Assembly: GCF_001053185.1 (NCBI RefSeq)
Contig: NZ_CSTD01000002.1
Span: forward strand, 565,577-629,576
Reading direction: 5' to 3'
Length of the DNA stretch: 64,000 bases
Source: Mycobacterium bohemicum DSM 44277
GTDB lineage: Bacteria; Actinomycetota; Actinomycetes; Mycobacteriales; Mycobacteriaceae
Below, one piece after another: positions 40,872 to 50,370 of the stretch (position 1 is its first letter; every line of letters begins with the position of its first letter). The position numbers were made by a program, and so were the translations under genes. The notes under the pieces were generated by a model, which was not told where the DNA came from, ran no database searches, and saw nothing but the letters and a program-made list of their open reading frames with translations.

Positions 40872-42962
40872 CTATTCGCAGCTGGTGTCGGCAGCGTTGG
40901 TGACCGTCAGGTCCTCGGGCAACTTGGGGGGCGCGCTGCCGGAGCCGCGTTCGATCTGCATGCTGATCGGCGAGCCGCTGGGCGGGGGAGCCCCCACCGC
41001 GTTGAAGTCGGGGCCGAGCACCACCTGGACGACCTGCCCGTAACCGGAGACGCGCTGCACTTTGGCGTTGGCGAACGAGGACGCCACCGTGGCGGCGGCC
41101 TGCTCGTTGCCCGGGGAGAAGAGCACCGTTGTGGTGTTCACCGAACTCGGATAGTCGTCCGGGGTCATCACGTTGAACCCGTTGTGCTTGAGCTGGCTCG
41201 TCGCGCTGGTCGCCAGGCCGCTCTGCGTCGTCGCGTTCGACACCCGGACGGTCACGTCGCTCGGGGAGGTCGTGGTGACCTGCTCGTGCAGCGCCTCGGG
41301 GGCGGGGGCGGGCGTCTTCTTCGTGGTGGGGGCCTTGGTCGAATCCGAATTGGCCTTCGATCCGCCGCCCAAATTCTCGGCGTTCTGGTCGTTTTCCTGC
41401 GGCAGGGGGTCATCGTTGATGATGGCGTCGAAGAGCGCGCGCATGTCGCCCATGCGCGGCGGCTCGTCGCCGTTCTGGTCGGTCACGCCGGTCGGCACGG
41501 TCACGAAGGTGATGTGCCCGGCCGCCATCCCTTGCAGCGACTGGCCGAGCTGGACCAGGTCCTTGGTCTTGACGTTGTCGACGTAGGTGTCGCCGATGAA
41601 CAGGTTGACGACGTTGTTGAGCTTGTTGAGGTCCATCAGCGTGTCTTCGGAGATCAGCGACCGCAGCAGCGACGACAGGAACAGCTGCTGGCGTTTGATC
41701 CGGCCGTAGTCACCGTTGGTCTCGGTGGTGACCTGGCGGGCCCGCACGTAGTTGAGCGCCGTGGGACCGTCGAGGACCTGGCGTCCGGCGTGTTCGAGGA
41801 CGGTGCCCAGTTCGTAGTCGTGCAGGGGGGTGCGGGAGCACACCTCGACGCCGCCCAGGGCGTCGACGATCTTGGCGAACCCCGCGAAGTCCGCGGCGAT
41901 GAATCGGTTGATGCTCAGCCCGGACAGCTTCTGGATCTCCTTCACCAGACACTTCGGGCCGCCGAACGCGAAGGTCGAGTTCAGCTTGGTCTCCGTATAG
42001 ACCATCTTCGGGCCGAGCGTGCCCTTCTTCTGGTCGTAGACGGGCCCGTACTTGCCGGTGTCGGGGTTCCAGGCCTCGCACTGGATCGGGGTGATCGCCA
42101 GGTCACGCGGGAACGACACGGCCACCACTCGTTTGCGGTTCGCCGGGATGTTCACCAGCATCACCGTGTCCGAGCGCGAGCCGCCGGCGTCGTCGGTGTC
42201 GCCCGCGCCCATGTTGGCGTTCTCCCCGGCCCGGGAGTCCATGCCGACGATCAGGAAGTCCTCGTCGCCGTACTGGCCGTTCGGGTCGCGGATGTCGCCG
42301 GAGTGCGGATCGAGCGCGCTGATCGTGTTCAGCCGGGCGTTCTTGGAGGTGCTCCATTGCCACGCTCCGCCCGTCATTGCCAGCGCCAGCAGGGCGATCA
42401 GCGCCGCGAGGGAGCGTCCCGCCATCAGCATCGGACGCCGGCGGTGCCGGGCGTCGGCGGTGGCCGCCGTCGGGGGCGACGGTTTTGGTTTGCGCAGTCG
42501 CTTCCGACGGCCCGGTGCGGGCGGTGTTTCGGACCCTTCGGCTTCGGGCTCCTCGTCGACCGGGTAATGGGCGGCCTCGAGGTCCGGAAGCTCCGACCCG
42601 ATGTCGAGCGAGTAGGCCACGGCGTCCATCACCTGCGTGTCCTGCTCGTCGGGCTCGGGAACCTCGGCGCCGGGCGCGACGTGGTGGTGGTGCGGCCGCT
42701 CGGACGGCGGTGCACCGACCTTCGCGATCAGGTCCGCCACGGTCAGCGCGCCGCTGGCGTGACAACCCGCCGCTTCGCTGGCGCCGTCGTCGGCATCATC
42801 GGGTGCCGCGGGGCCCTCGACGGGCGGCGCGGGCTGCCAGCGGTGCAAGCGCTCATCGACCGGCGGCTCTAAGAACCGCTCCCATGGAGCCGCGCCCCCC
42901 ATCGGCGCCGGGGCGGCGGGGCGCCGAGGGTCACGAGTGGCGTCGTGCCCGCCGTCACTCAT
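40872..42962 (-). CDS. LytR-CpsA-Psr family protein with LytR_C domain, Rv0822c-like
   Basis: A 696-residue envelope protein. A long cytosolic N-terminus rich in Pro, Ala and acidic residues (about 1-170) is followed by one membrane helix ([18 protein letters not shown]). Next is the LCP domain with [21 protein letters not shown] (pyrophosphate-binding Arg/Asp) and [21 protein letters not shown] linker rich in Lys, Thr and Pro and a LytR_C domain ([18 protein letters not shown]) end the protein. LCP proteins attach arabinogalactan to peptidoglycan; this one is a paralogue and its specific acceptor is not readable. A gap of 230 bp to dus upstream holds no gene I can support. Confidence 0.87.
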   Translation of the reverse strand: MSDGGHDATRDPRRPAAPAPMGGAAPWERFLEPPVDERLHRWQPAPPVEGPAAPDDADDGASEAAGCHASGALTVADLIAKVGAPPSERPHHHHVAPGAEVPEPDEQDTQVMDAVAYSLDIGSELPDLEAAHYPVDEEPEAEGSETPPAPGRRKRLRKPKPSPPTAATADARHRRRPMLMAGRSLAALIALLALAMTGGAWQWSTSKNARLNTISALDPHSGDIRDPNGQYGDEDFLIVGMDSRAGENANMGAGDTDDAGGSRSDTVMLVNIPANRKRVVAVSFPRDLAITPIQCEAWNPDTGKYGPVYDQKKGTLGPKMVYTETKLNSTFAFGGPKCLVKEIQKLSGLSINRFIAADFAGFAKIVDALGGVEVCSRTPLHDYELGTVLEHAGRQVLDGPTALNYVRARQVTTETNGDYGRIKRQQLFLSSLLRSLISEDTLMDLNKLNNVVNLFIGDTYVDNVKTKDLVQLGQSLQGMAAGHITFVTVPTGVTDQNGDEPPRMGDMRALFDAIINDDPLPQENDQNAENLGGGSKANSDSTKAPTTKKTPAPAPEALHEQVTTTSPSDVTVRVSNATTQSGLATSATSQLKHNGFNVMTPDDYPSSVNTTTVLFSPGNEQAAATVASSFANAKVQRVSGYGQVVQVVLGPDFNAVGAPPPSGSPISMQIERGSGSAPPKLPEDLTVTNAADTSCE

Positions 42963-43193
42963 GTCTCACCGGCCTCCAAAACTTTCCTGCAATCCCTCTG
43001 ATGCGGACATCCGCGCCCACTCGCGCCGTTCACGCGCAGCGCCGACTACAGCGCTGCTGTCGCGCCACCCGTGGGCAGCACGGCGATCGTCACGCTCGGG
43101 TGGCGCCTGAACCGAACCCCACCAAGCGCAAAGCAAGCAAGGCCACATCGTACTGAGTTATCGGCTCCGACGCGATTTCGACCAGGTTGCGGT

Positions 43194-44327
43194 TCAGCCG
43201 CCCGAGTGCATGACGTCCGCTCCCGAGGGCACGGTGCAGTCGTCGGGATCGTCCAGCCAGCCGTCGGGCAGGGCGACGCGCGCGGGTGAACCCTGCCGCC
43301 CGCGTGGTCCGGTCGCCGCGTCCGGGAAGGTGACGCTGCCGTCCAAGCGGTCGAGCAGGGCGTCGAGCTCGGCGAGCGTGGTGACCATCGCCAGTTCGCG
43401 GCGCAGCTGCGATCCGGCGGGGAAACCGTGCAGGTACCAGGCGATGTGCTTGCGGATGTCGCGCATGCCCTTGTCCTCGCCGAAATGCGCGGCCAGCAAC
43501 TGGCCGTGCCGGCGCATGATGTCGGCGACCTCGCCCAACGAGGGCGGGGCCGGCGGTTGGGTCCCCCGGAACGCGGCCGACAGCTCGGCGAAGAGCCAGG
43601 GCCGGCCCAGGCACCCCCGGCCGATGACCACGCCGTCGCAGCCCGTGCTGGCCATCATCGTCAGCGCGTCGCTGGCGTCGTAGATATCGCCGTTGCCCAG
43701 CACCGGAATGGTCCGCACCTGCTGCTTGAGCTCGGCGATCCGTTCCCAGTCGGCGGTGCCGGAGTAGCGCTGCGCCGCCGTGCGGGCGTGCAGGGCGACC
43801 GCGGCGGCGCCCTCGGACTCGGCGATGCGGCCCGCATCCAGGTGCGTGGGGTGCTTGTCGTCGATGCCGACGCGGAACTTGACGGTGACCGGGATGTCGG
43901 TACCTTCGGTGGCCCGCACGGCCGCGGCGACGATCTGGCCGAACAGCCGCCGCTTGTACGGCAGCGCCGCCCCGCCGCCCCGCCTGGTGACCTTGGGCAC
44001 CGGGCAGCCGAAGTTCATGTCGATGTGATCGGCGAGGTTCTCCTCGGCGATCATCCGCGCGGCGGCGTAAGTGGTTGCCGGGTCGACGGTGTAGAGCTGC
44101 AGCGAACGCGGCGACTCGTCCGCCGAGAAGGTCGTCATGTGCATCGTGACGGGGTGCCGCTCGACGAGCGCGCGCGCCGTCACCATCTCGCAGACGTACA
44201 GGCCGCTGACCGTGCCGACCTTCGACTGCTCCAGCTCACGGCACAGGGTGCGGAATGCGACGTTGGTGACGCCCGCCATGGGGGCCAGCACCACGGGGCT
44301 GGCCAGCGTGATCGGACCGATGCGCAA
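43194..44327 (-). CDS. dus: tRNA-dihydrouridine synthase
   Basis: FMN- and NADPH-dependent enzyme of 377 residues that reduces uridines in the tRNA D-loop. VLAPMAGVTNVAFRTL opens the barrel, DHIDMNFGCPVPKVTRRGGG holds the catalytic Cys near residue 108, and TVKFRVGIDD and VIGRGCLGRPWLF complete the Dus pattern. The ATG at 44327 lies only 5 bp from the desA1 stop on the same strand, so the two are probably one transcript, as with Rv0823c and desA1. Confidence 0.93.
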   Translation of the reverse strand: MRIGPITLASPVVLAPMAGVTNVAFRTLCRELEQSKVGTVSGLYVCEMVTARALVERHPVTMHMTTFSADESPRSLQLYTVDPATTYAAARMIAEENLADHIDMNFGCPVPKVTRRGGGAALPYKRRLFGQIVAAAVRATEGTDIPVTVKFRVGIDDKHPTHLDAGRIAESEGAAAVALHARTAAQRYSGTADWERIAELKQQVRTIPVLGNGDIYDASDALTMMASTGCDGVVIGRGCLGRPWLFAELSAAFRGTQPPAPPSLGEVADIMRRHGQLLAAHFGEDKGMRDIRKHIAWYLHGFPAGSQLRRELAMVTTLAELDALLDRLDGSVTFPDAATGPRGRQGSPARVALPDGWLDDPDDCTVPSGADVMHSGG

Positions 44328-44332
44328 CGCGG

Positions 44333-45355
44333 CTACCGGCGGCTCATCACAAGCTTGCCCGCAGTCTGGTGCAGCTCGAATGCCGTGGTCTTCTTGCCCG
44401 TGCGGGCTTCCCGGTCGAGTTGGCGCTGCTTGGACACTTCGAACTTGTCGCAGGACGCCTCGAGTTCCTTGATCAGCAGGGCGAGGTCATCGCGCAACTC
44501 GGCGGCCTCGCCGGTGATGTCCTCGCGCTCGAAGAAGCGCCACTTCTTGAGCACCGGCATCACGACCTCCTCGAGGTGGATGCGGGGGTCATACACGCCA
44601 CCGACGGCGATGAACACAGCCTTGCGGCGGAACTCCGGTACCTGGAATCCGGGCATCTGGAAGTTGCGCAGGATCTTGTGCAACGACCTGGTCGCCTGGT
44701 TGGGGCAGATCTCGAAGCCGGCCTCGCTGACGTCGCGGTAGAAGATCATGTGCAGGTTCTCGTCGGCCGAGATCTTGGCGAGCAGCTGGTCGGCGATCGG
44801 GTCGTTGCAGGCCTTACCGGTGTTGCGGTGCGAAATCCGCGTCGCCAGCTCCTGGAACGTCACGTAGATGACCGAGTCGAACAGGCTCTCGGCGAACAGG
44901 TCGTCTCGCACCTGGTGGTTCTGGCCCGGGCTGAAGCCCCGGTTGACCACCTCGATGCGCAGCTTCTCCAGTTCGTACGGGTCGACGGCGCGAGTGACCA
45001 CCAGGTAGTCGCGCAGCGCGATGCCGTGCCGGTTTTCCTCGGCGGTCCACCGGTTGACCCAATGGCCCCAGGGGCCGTCCAGCCCGAAGTTCATCGCGAT
45101 CTCGCGGTGATACGAGGGCAGGTTGTCCTCGGTCATCAGGTTCTGCACCATCGCCACCTGGGCGAGGTCGGAGAGCTTGCTCTCCTCGGGATGCCAGTCC
45201 TGGCCGCCGAGCGCGTAGAAGTTCTTGCCGTCGGACCACGGAATGTAGTCGTGCGGGTTCCAGGCCTTATGAACGCTCTCGTGGCGGTTGAGGTATTTCT
45301 CGACCACCGGTTCGAGTTCTCGCAAGAGCTGTAGGTTTGTCAGCTCCGCTGACAT
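44333..45355 (-). CDS. desA1: Acyl-ACP desaturase DesA1
   Basis: Soluble di-iron desaturase of 340 residues that introduces double bonds in long acyl-ACP chains for mycolic acid synthesis. Iron ligands appear as RWTAEENRHG (ExxH, near residue 106) and KISADENLHMIFY (ExxH, near residue 195), with further Glu in LEPVVEKYL and FQELATRISH. The frame is open well upstream, but ATG 45355 gives the DesA1 N-terminus MSAELTNLQLLRELEP. Two identical 10-mers sit in its promoter. In M. tuberculosis an antisense RNA (ASdes) lies within this gene. Confidence 0.95.
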   Translation of the reverse strand: MSAELTNLQLLRELEPVVEKYLNRHESVHKAWNPHDYIPWSDGKNFYALGGQDWHPEESKLSDLAQVAMVQNLMTEDNLPSYHREIAMNFGLDGPWGHWVNRWTAEENRHGIALRDYLVVTRAVDPYELEKLRIEVVNRGFSPGQNHQVRDDLFAESLFDSVIYVTFQELATRISHRNTGKACNDPIADQLLAKISADENLHMIFYRDVSEAGFEICPNQATRSLHKILRNFQMPGFQVPEFRRKAVFIAVGGVYDPRIHLEEVVMPVLKKWRFFEREDITGEAAELRDDLALLIKELEASCDKFEVSKQRQLDREARTGKKTTAFELHQTAGKLVMSRR

Positions 45356-45367
45356 AAGGCCTCCAGT

Positions 45368-45405
45368 TATCTGTGTCTGTGGGTTGCACTCACAATATCT
45401 GTGTC
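45368..45405. promoter_or_regulatory. Direct repeats in the desA1 promoter
   Basis: TATCTGTGTC occurs at 45368-45377 and again at 45396-45405, 28 bp apart, 13-50 bp upstream of the desA1 start. The spacing is close to an integral number of helix turns, as for paired regulator sites. The regulator could be MadR, known to control desA1 and desA2 in mycobacteria, or the adjacent TetR protein. Confidence 0.45.
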
Positions 45406-45519
45406 CGCCAGTAGCATCAAGTTCCGTCCCCGCGTGGCAGGACGCGATTTGGTATCGAGTCGTTCGTTTGCGGGGGCGTTGCAATACGGCTTGCCGCGGG
45501 GCCCGGCGACGAAACCCGG

Positions 45520-46134
45520 TTATTCGGTCTTGCCCGACTCGACCGAGGGAACGTAGGGCGCCGCCGTGGCGAACAGCATCGCGACGCAGTAGTCGATGAA
45601 CTGCTCGCGCGTCGCGTCCAGGGTCCCGTTGAGATAGGCGGTGAACAGGCTCGACAGGCCCCCGACCAGGCTGGTGGCGATCATCTTCTGCAGCGCCGGA
45701 TCGCCGATGCGGGACAGCTTGCGCTGCAGCAGGTCGATGAAATTGGGCATCCACTCGGCGCCCGATCGGGTCAGCACCGGTTCCACCGTGGGCGCCAGCA
45801 GCAGGACGCGGCCGCGCACCGGGTCGTCGACCATCAGCTCGACGAATCGTTCGACGGCTTCCCGCGGGGTCTTGGCGGAGGTCAGCGTGGTCATCGCGCG
45901 TGCGCACACGTCGTCGTAGACCGCGCGCACGAAGTCGTCACGGTCGGAGAAGCTTTCGTAGAAATAGCGTTCGGTCAGCGCCGCCTCGCGGCACGCCGCG
46001 CGGACGGTCAGCGCCGGCCCCCGGTCGCCGCCCAGCAGCTGCACCCCGGCGGCGATGAGATCGTCGCGGCGCAGGGCCACGCGGCTCTCCCGCGGTACGC
46101 CGGTCCAACGGCTGCGTCGTTGACCGGTTGGCAC
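45520..46134 (-). CDS. TetR-family regulator, Rv0825c-like
   Basis: A 204-residue regulator with helix-turn-helix TVRAACREAALTERYFYESF near residues 40-60 and a helical C-terminal effector domain. Start GTG 46134 is chosen from the divergent neighbour spacing; the frame stays open much farther upstream but would cover the DUF2236 gene. It is divergent from that gene and upstream of desA1 on the same strand; control of either is possible. The 66-bp gap includes TTTTGACAACGCATG and a short GACA/TGTC symmetry. Confidence 0.84.
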   Translation of the reverse strand: MPTGQRRSRWTGVPRESRVALRRDDLIAAGVQLLGGDRGPALTVRAACREAALTERYFYESFSDRDDFVRAVYDDVCARAMTTLTSAKTPREAVERFVELMVDDPVRGRVLLLAPTVEPVLTRSGAEWMPNFIDLLQRKLSRIGDPALQKMIATSLVGGLSSLFTAYLNGTLDATREQFIDYCVAMLFATAAPYVPSVESGKTE

Positions 46135-46200
46135 ATCGCTCCTAAGCTCGATTTTGACAACGCATGTAGTCAGACTGTCGATATAAACAGGACTCCAACA

Positions 46201-47229
46201 GTGACTCAAGATACGTCCGCCGCCTGCCCGCAGACCAACGACGCAAGCGCCGACGCCCCGGACGGCGCCGTGTCCGGCGGCTGTCCCGTGTCCCCGCTGG
46301 GCTACGAGGCACCGCCGATCCCGCTCGGACCGGACTCGCTGACCTGGCGGTACTTCGGGGATTGGCGCGGCCTGCTGCAGGGGCCGTGGGCCGGCTCCAT
46401 GCAGAACATGCACCCCCAGTTGGGCGCGGCGGTCATCGATCACTCGACGTTCTTCATCGAGCGCTGGCAGCGCCTGCTGCGCTCGCTGTATCCGATCGGC
46501 GGCGTGGTCTTCGACGGCGACCGCGCCCCGGTGACCGGCGCGGAGGTGCGCGAATACCACGCGGACATCAAGGGCGTCGACGAGCAGGGCCGCCGATACC
46601 ACGCATTGAACCCCGACGTCTTCTATTGGGCGCACGCGACCTTCTTCGTCGGCACCATCATCGTCGCCGAGCGGTTCTGCGGCGGCTTGACCGAAGCCCA
46701 GAAGCGGCAACTGTTCGACGAGCACGTCGAGTGGTATCGCATGTACGGCGTGAGCATGCGCCCGGTCCCGGCATCCTGGGAGGACTTCCAGGCCTATTGG
46801 GAGCACATGTGCCGCGAGGTGCTGGAGAACAATTTCGCCGCGCGCGCCGTGCTGGATCTCACCGAGCTGCCGAAACCGCCTTTCGCGCAATGGCTTCCGG
46901 ATTGGCTGTGGGCCGCGCAACGCAGGCTGGTCGCGCCGCTCTTCGTCTGGTTTACCGTCGGGCTCTACGATCCGCCCGTTCGCGAGCTCATGGGCTACAC
47001 GTGGTCGCGGCGCGACGAGTGGCTGCACCGCCGCCTGGGGGACGTGGTTCGTCTGGTGTTCGCCTTCGTGCCCAACAGAATGCGTAAGCACCCGCGGGCC
47101 CGCGCCGGTTTCGACCGCGCCGCCGGGCGCATCCCGGCCGATTCCCCGCTGGTGCAGACGCCCGCACGCAATCTACCGCCGGTGGACGAGCGGGATAATC
47201 CAAAGCACTACTGCCCCAAAGTTTCCTGA
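46201..47229 (+). CDS. DUF2236 (mpaB/latex-clearing-like) haem oxygenase family protein, Rv0826-like
   Basis: A 342-residue protein of the DUF2236 family, which includes rubber oxygenases and MpaB and is thought to bind b-type haem. Characteristic pieces: LTWRYFGDWRGLLQGPWAG, TFFIERWQRLLRSL, EYHADIKGVDEQGRRYHALN (Arg-His), WAHATFFVGTIIVAERF and DEHVEWYRMYGVSMRPVP. Start GTG 46201; the frame extends to 46120, but that region is the shared promoter with the TetR gene. No signal peptide. Substrate unknown. Confidence 0.86.
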   Translation: MTQDTSAACPQTNDASADAPDGAVSGGCPVSPLGYEAPPIPLGPDSLTWRYFGDWRGLLQGPWAGSMQNMHPQLGAAVIDHSTFFIERWQRLLRSLYPIGGVVFDGDRAPVTGAEVREYHADIKGVDEQGRRYHALNPDVFYWAHATFFVGTIIVAERFCGGLTEAQKRQLFDEHVEWYRMYGVSMRPVPASWEDFQAYWEHMCREVLENNFAARAVLDLTELPKPPFAQWLPDWLWAAQRRLVAPLFVWFTVGLYDPPVRELMGYTWSRRDEWLHRRLGDVVRLVFAFVPNRMRKHPRARAGFDRAAGRIPADSPLVQTPARNLPPVDERDNPKHYCPKVS

Positions 47230-47250
47230 GGCCTCCCGCCGCGCCGGCGG

Positions 47251-47451
47251 TCAGCCGTGCGCGTGAACGTGAACGCCCTCGAGTCCCTCCTGATGCACGT
47301 GCGGATGGCTGTGCTGCGATCCGTCGTCGTGGTCGTGCGGGTGCTCGTGTGTGACGTGAGGGTGCTCGTGGGCGGTGTGCGCATGAACGTGGGCCTCTTG
47401 CCCGTGCTGGTGTTCGTGTGCATGCGGAGCGTCGTGGGCGTGTTCGGACAC
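47251..47451 (-). CDS. His-rich metal-binding protein
   Basis: A 66-residue protein in which about one residue in three is His: MSEHAHDAPHAHEHQHGQEA, then repeats of HEHPHVTHEH and HSHPHVHQEG, ending VHVHAHG. Such sequences chelate Ni, Co or Zn. It has no membrane segment, so it is probably a cytosolic metal buffer. GTG 47451 follows AAGGAGG at ideal distance. It lies 46 bp downstream of kmtR, the Ni/Co sensor, and would be controlled by it; that regulation is inference. Confidence 0.83.
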   Translation of the reverse strand: MSEHAHDAPHAHEHQHGQEAHVHAHTAHEHPHVTHEHPHDHDDGSQHSHPHVHQEGLEGVHVHAHG

Positions 47452-47497
47452 AGGTATCCTCCTTATGATGAAATGCTTTGTCTTGCAACAGTTTCGG

Positions 47498-47905
47498 TCA
47501 CATAGCGCCCCTGCGCCGTCGTTGGGCCGCCCCCGGCGCGTCGGTGAGGGCCTTCAGTTCGCCGTCGCCGCGGTGGTGCCGCGGAACCCCCGGGCCGGCG
47601 TGCTCGGCGTTGCAGACCGCATCGATGACGAGCTGGCGCACGTGGTCGTTCTCGAGGCTGTAGAAGATCGTCGTGCCGTCGCGGCGCGTCCGCACCAGAC
47701 GCGCCATGCGCAGCTTCGCCAGATGCTGGGAAACCGACGGCGCCGGCTTGCCGATGTGCTCGGCAAGCTCGTTGACCGACATCTCCCCGGTGGTCAGCGA
47801 CCACAGCACCTGCACCCGGGTGGCATCGGCCAGCATGCGGAAAACCTCCACGACCAGGCCGGCCTGGTCATCGGGAAGCCGGGCTGGGCCGTTATCTGCA
47901 TGCAT
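47498..47905 (-). CDS. kmtR: Ni/Co-responsive ArsR-family repressor KmtR
   Basis: A 135-residue ArsR/SmtB winged-helix metal sensor. [20 protein letters not shown] opens the fold, [20 protein letters not shown] is the recognition helix, and [20 protein letters not shown] forms the dimer helix. His residues at the N-terminus (MHADNG) and tail ([18 protein letters not shown]) match the metal site of M. tuberculosis KmtR (Rv0827c), which needs N- and C-terminal His. A palindrome overlaps its own -10 and start codon, so it is autorepressed. The His-rich gene follows. Confidence 0.92.
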   Translation of the reverse strand: MHADNGPARLPDDQAGLVVEVFRMLADATRVQVLWSLTTGEMSVNELAEHIGKPAPSVSQHLAKLRMARLVRTRRDGTTIFYSLENDHVRQLVIDAVCNAEHAGPGVPRHHRGDGELKALTDAPGAAQRRRRGAM

Positions 47906-47917
47906 ACGCAGATATTA
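47893..47917 (-). promoter_or_regulatory. kmtR operator overlapping -10 box and start codon
   Basis: TATCTGC (47893-47899) and GCAGATA (47908-47914) form a perfect seven-base inverted repeat with an eight-base spacer containing the ATG start (47903-47905). On the minus strand the -10 box TAATAT (47917-47912) ends six bases before ATG, so the mRNA is leaderless and the bound repressor would cover both -10 and +1. Confidence 0.7.
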
Positions 47918-48017
47918 CCCGGGGACCCCGCCGGCGTCACGGCCGTCCGGACGGCCCGCGGCCGCTCCCCTGTGTTTAACTAGCCTGTCTATATTTCTCG
48001 GCGGCGGGAGGTTGCTC

Positions 48018-48950
48018 ATGGCGCGCACGGATCGTGATCGCTGGGATCTCGCGACGAGCGTCGGGGCGACGGCGACGATGGTCGCCGCTCAGCGGGCGCT
48101 GTCCTCCGACGCCAAGCTCATCGACGACCCCTACGCCGCGCCGTTGGTGCGCGCCGTCGGGATCGACGTGTATGTCCGGTTGGTCAACGGCGAAATCCCG
48201 GCGGGCGGGGACTCCGAGTTCGATCCGGCACGGATGGCCCGCGGGATGGCCTGCCGCACCCGGTTCTACGACCAATTCTTCCTCGGCGCGACGCGGGCCG
48301 GCATCGACCAGGCGGTCATCCTCGCGTCGGGGCTCGACGCGCGGGCCTACCGCCTGCCGTGGCCGGCGGGCACCGTCGTCTACGAGGTGGACATGCCGCA
48401 GGTCATCGAATTCAAGACGCTGACCCTCGACGACCTCGGGGCGGAGCCGACGGCCGAGCGGCGCGCCGTGGCCGTCGACCTGCGCGACGACTGGGCGACG
48501 GCGCTGCGGTCCGCCGGCTTCGATGCCGACAAGCCGTCGGCGTGGAGTGCGGAGGGTTTGCTCGTCTATCTGCCCGACGCGGCCCAGGATGCGCTGTTCG
48601 ACAACATCACCGCGCTCAGCGCCCCGGAAAGCCGCCTGGCCTTCGAGTTCGTGCCTGACACCGCCGTCTTCACCGACGAGCGGTGGCGCGCACACCACGA
48701 CCGGATGAGCGAGTTCGGCTTCGAGATCGACTTCAACGACCTCGTCTACCACGGGCGCCGCAGCCACGTCGTCGACCACCTGAACCAGAAGGGCTGGCAG
48801 ACCTCGTCGCATACGGTCGCGGAGCTGCACGCCGCCAACGGCTTCGCCTATCCCGACGACGACGTCGCGGCGGCGTTCGCCGACGTGACCTATACCAGCG
48901 CGGTGTTCCGGGGCAAGCCGGGCTGCCCTCCTCGGCCGCTCAGCGACTGA
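48018..48950 (+). CDS. Putative SAM-dependent methyltransferase (leucine carboxymethyltransferase-like), Rv0830 type
   Basis: A 310-residue member of the mycobacterial Omt/LCMT-like family. [20 protein letters not shown] is the family head, [20 protein letters not shown] and [20 protein letters not shown] (SAM motif I) follow, then [13 protein letters not shown]. Members are numerous in mycobacteria and mostly uncharacterised. Start ATG 48018 with GGAGG at good distance. Its 3' end overlaps the convergent TIGR04255 gene by 11 bp. Confidence 0.9.
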   Translation: MARTDRDRWDLATSVGATATMVAAQRALSSDAKLIDDPYAAPLVRAVGIDVYVRLVNGEIPAGGDSEFDPARMARGMACRTRFYDQFFLGATRAGIDQAVILASGLDARAYRLPWPAGTVVYEVDMPQVIEFKTLTLDDLGAEPTAERRAVAVDLRDDWATALRSAGFDADKPSAWSAEGLLVYLPDAAQDALFDNITALSAPESRLAFEFVPDTAVFTDERWRAHHDRMSEFGFEIDFNDLVYHGRRSHVVDHLNQKGWQTSSHTVAELHAANGFAYPDDDVAAAFADVTYTSAVFRGKPGCPPRPLSD

Positions 48951-49749
48951 GGAGGTCGTCCTTCAGCCGGGGGGTGAGCATCTCCTGGAAGACCGTCCGT
49001 GCCGGCTCATACAGATCCTGGAACGTCACCAGCACCTCGTTGCGGTCGAATTCGGGGATCGCCCCGAGCGGCGTCCAGAAGCTGTCGATGTCCAAGAGGA
49101 AGAATGGTCCCTGCTCGACCGGCATGGTGCGGCGCAGGTGGTAGCTCGCGTCGAGCGCCTGGCCCATGCCGGGGCCGTAGCGCACGATCATCGACTTGCC
49201 GGGCTGCGCTTCGCGGTACACCGCGGCGCCCTGCCATTCGGTCAGTGTGAGTCCGGCCGGCGCCATCTGCTGCGGACCGAGCAGCGGTTCGGCGATCCAG
49301 TTGGCCCACTCGACGCGTCCGTTCACCCCCACGGGGACGTGCACCTCCAGCACGTACCGCAGGCCGAGCCGTTCCACCCCGACGATCTCCGACACCTGGG
49401 AGCGGGCGTCTATGACGCGCATCACGATCTCGAGCAGCGCCTCGAAGTTGGTGTAGGCGGTGGTCTCGATGGTGATCGCCTGATTTTTCATCGAGGCGGC
49501 GAGCGTGTTGTCCCGGTTGACATAGCGGACGAACCGCTCGGCGGTCGGCGCCGGACTTCCGCCGGCACCCATCCCCCAGGCCACGTCCTGGGCCTGCCGT
49601 TCGATCGGGAGATGGTCGGTGAGCAGGCGTCTGAGCTCCGCGCTCGACGTCTCGGTGAGGGAATCCGTTGCTGGGTGGCGGATTTCCATCGTTACCAGGG
49701 CTACGGGCGCCTTAGGGTAGGCCGCATCGACACTCATCTTGGGAAGCAT
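48940..49749 (-). CDS. TIGR04255-family conserved protein, Rv0831c-like
   Basis: A 269-residue cytosolic protein. It has the TIGR04255 pattern of an N-terminal [18 protein letters not shown], then [20 protein letters not shown] and [20 protein letters not shown], ending with [14 protein letters not shown]. Two starts compete, ATG 49749 (MLPKMSVD) and ATG 49737; the first is chosen because the M. tuberculosis homologue also begins MLP. The longer frame reads through tRNA-Lys. Function unknown. Confidence 0.82.
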   Translation of the reverse strand: MLPKMSVDAAYPKAPVALVTMEIRHPATDSLTETSSAELRRLLTDHLPIERQAQDVAWGMGAGGSPAPTAERFVRYVNRDNTLAASMKNQAITIETTAYTNFEALLEIVMRVIDARSQVSEIVGVERLGLRYVLEVHVPVGVNGRVEWANWIAEPLLGPQQMAPAGLTLTEWQGAAVYREAQPGKSMIVRYGPGMGQALDASYHLRRTMPVEQGPFFLLDIDSFWTPLGAIPEFDRNEVLVTFQDLYEPARTVFQEMLTPRLKDDLLSR

Positions 49750-49883
49750 AGCCAAGCCGTTTGGCGGCCAAACCGCGGCACTCCCTGCGCCGCCACCCGT
49801 CGCGCCCGTCGGCCTGGGCGCCGGTGGGGGAAGTGTCGGATCGGGCGGCCGTCGAGCGTCGACCGACGTCATCCCGGTTTCGG

Positions 49884-49956
49884 TGCCCCCACTAGGACTC
49901 GAACCTAGGACCTGCGGATTAAAAGTCCGTAGCTCTACCAACTGAGCTATAGGGGC
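49884..49956 (-). tRNA. lysT: tRNA-Lys(TTT)
   Basis: The minus strand gives a full cloverleaf: acceptor GCCCCTA paired with TGGGGGC, D-loop AGCTCAGTTGGTAGAGCT, anticodon loop CTTTTAA with anticodon TTT, and GGTTCGAGTCC in the T arm. 73 bases, no encoded CCA. Same tRNA and orientation relative to the next three tRNAs as in M. tuberculosis. Confidence 0.97.
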
Positions 49957-50080
49957 GGGCGAAGACTCAGGATACTGGGTGCCGGATGGCACTCGTTTGA
50001 GGATTCGGCCCGTGGTGACCTAAGCTGGCTTGGCTCCCAACGTAACCATGTTGCGAGTACCCCGGAGAGATTCGGTTCTG

Positions 50081-50153
50081 GCCCCCTTCGTCTAGCGGCC
50101 TAGGACGCCGCCCTTTCAAGGCGGTAGCGCGGGTTCGAATCCCGTAGGGGGTA
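50081..50153 (+). tRNA. gluT: tRNA-Glu(TTC)
   Basis: Acceptor GCCCCCT pairs with AGGGGGT (one G-U end pair). The anticodon stem CCGCC/GGCGG encloses CTTTCAA with anticodon TTC, and the T arm has CGGGTTCGAATCCCG. 73 bases; CCA not encoded. Confidence 0.97.
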
Positions 50154-50184
50154 CGCGCGACGCGGCGACGCGGAGTAGCAGCAA

Positions 50185-50258
50185 GGCCCTGTGGCGCAGT
50201 CGGTTAGCGCGCCGCCCTGTCACGGCGGAGGTCGCGGGTTCGAGTCCCGTCAGGGTCG
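50185..50258 (+). tRNA. aspT: tRNA-Asp(GTC)
   Basis: Acceptor GGCCCTG pairs with CAGGGTC, discriminator G. Anticodon loop CTGTCAC contains GTC, and the T arm is CGGGTTCGAGTCCCG. 74 bases. Confidence 0.97.
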
Positions 50259-50287
50259 CCAGCACGGCGAGGCACTCGCTGCCTTCC

Positions 50288-50361
50288 GGCCAGGTAGCTC
50301 AGTCGGTACGAGCGTCCGCCTGAAAAGCGGAAGGTCGGCGGTTCGATCCCGCCCCTGGCCA
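50288..50361 (+). tRNA. pheU: tRNA-Phe(GAA)
   Basis: Acceptor GGCCAGG pairs with CCTGGCC. Anticodon loop CTGAAAA carries GAA, T arm GGCGGTTCGATCCCGCC. CCA is encoded at 50362-50364. The 3' end abuts decayed coding sequence, as is typical near tRNA integration sites. Confidence 0.97.
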
Positions 50362-50370
50362 CCAACGTCA

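Noticed and set aside
42966..43148. 60-residue minus-strand frame between the LCP gene and dus
   Set aside because: No ribosome site, Arg-rich composition and no family resemblance; treated as non-coding spacer.
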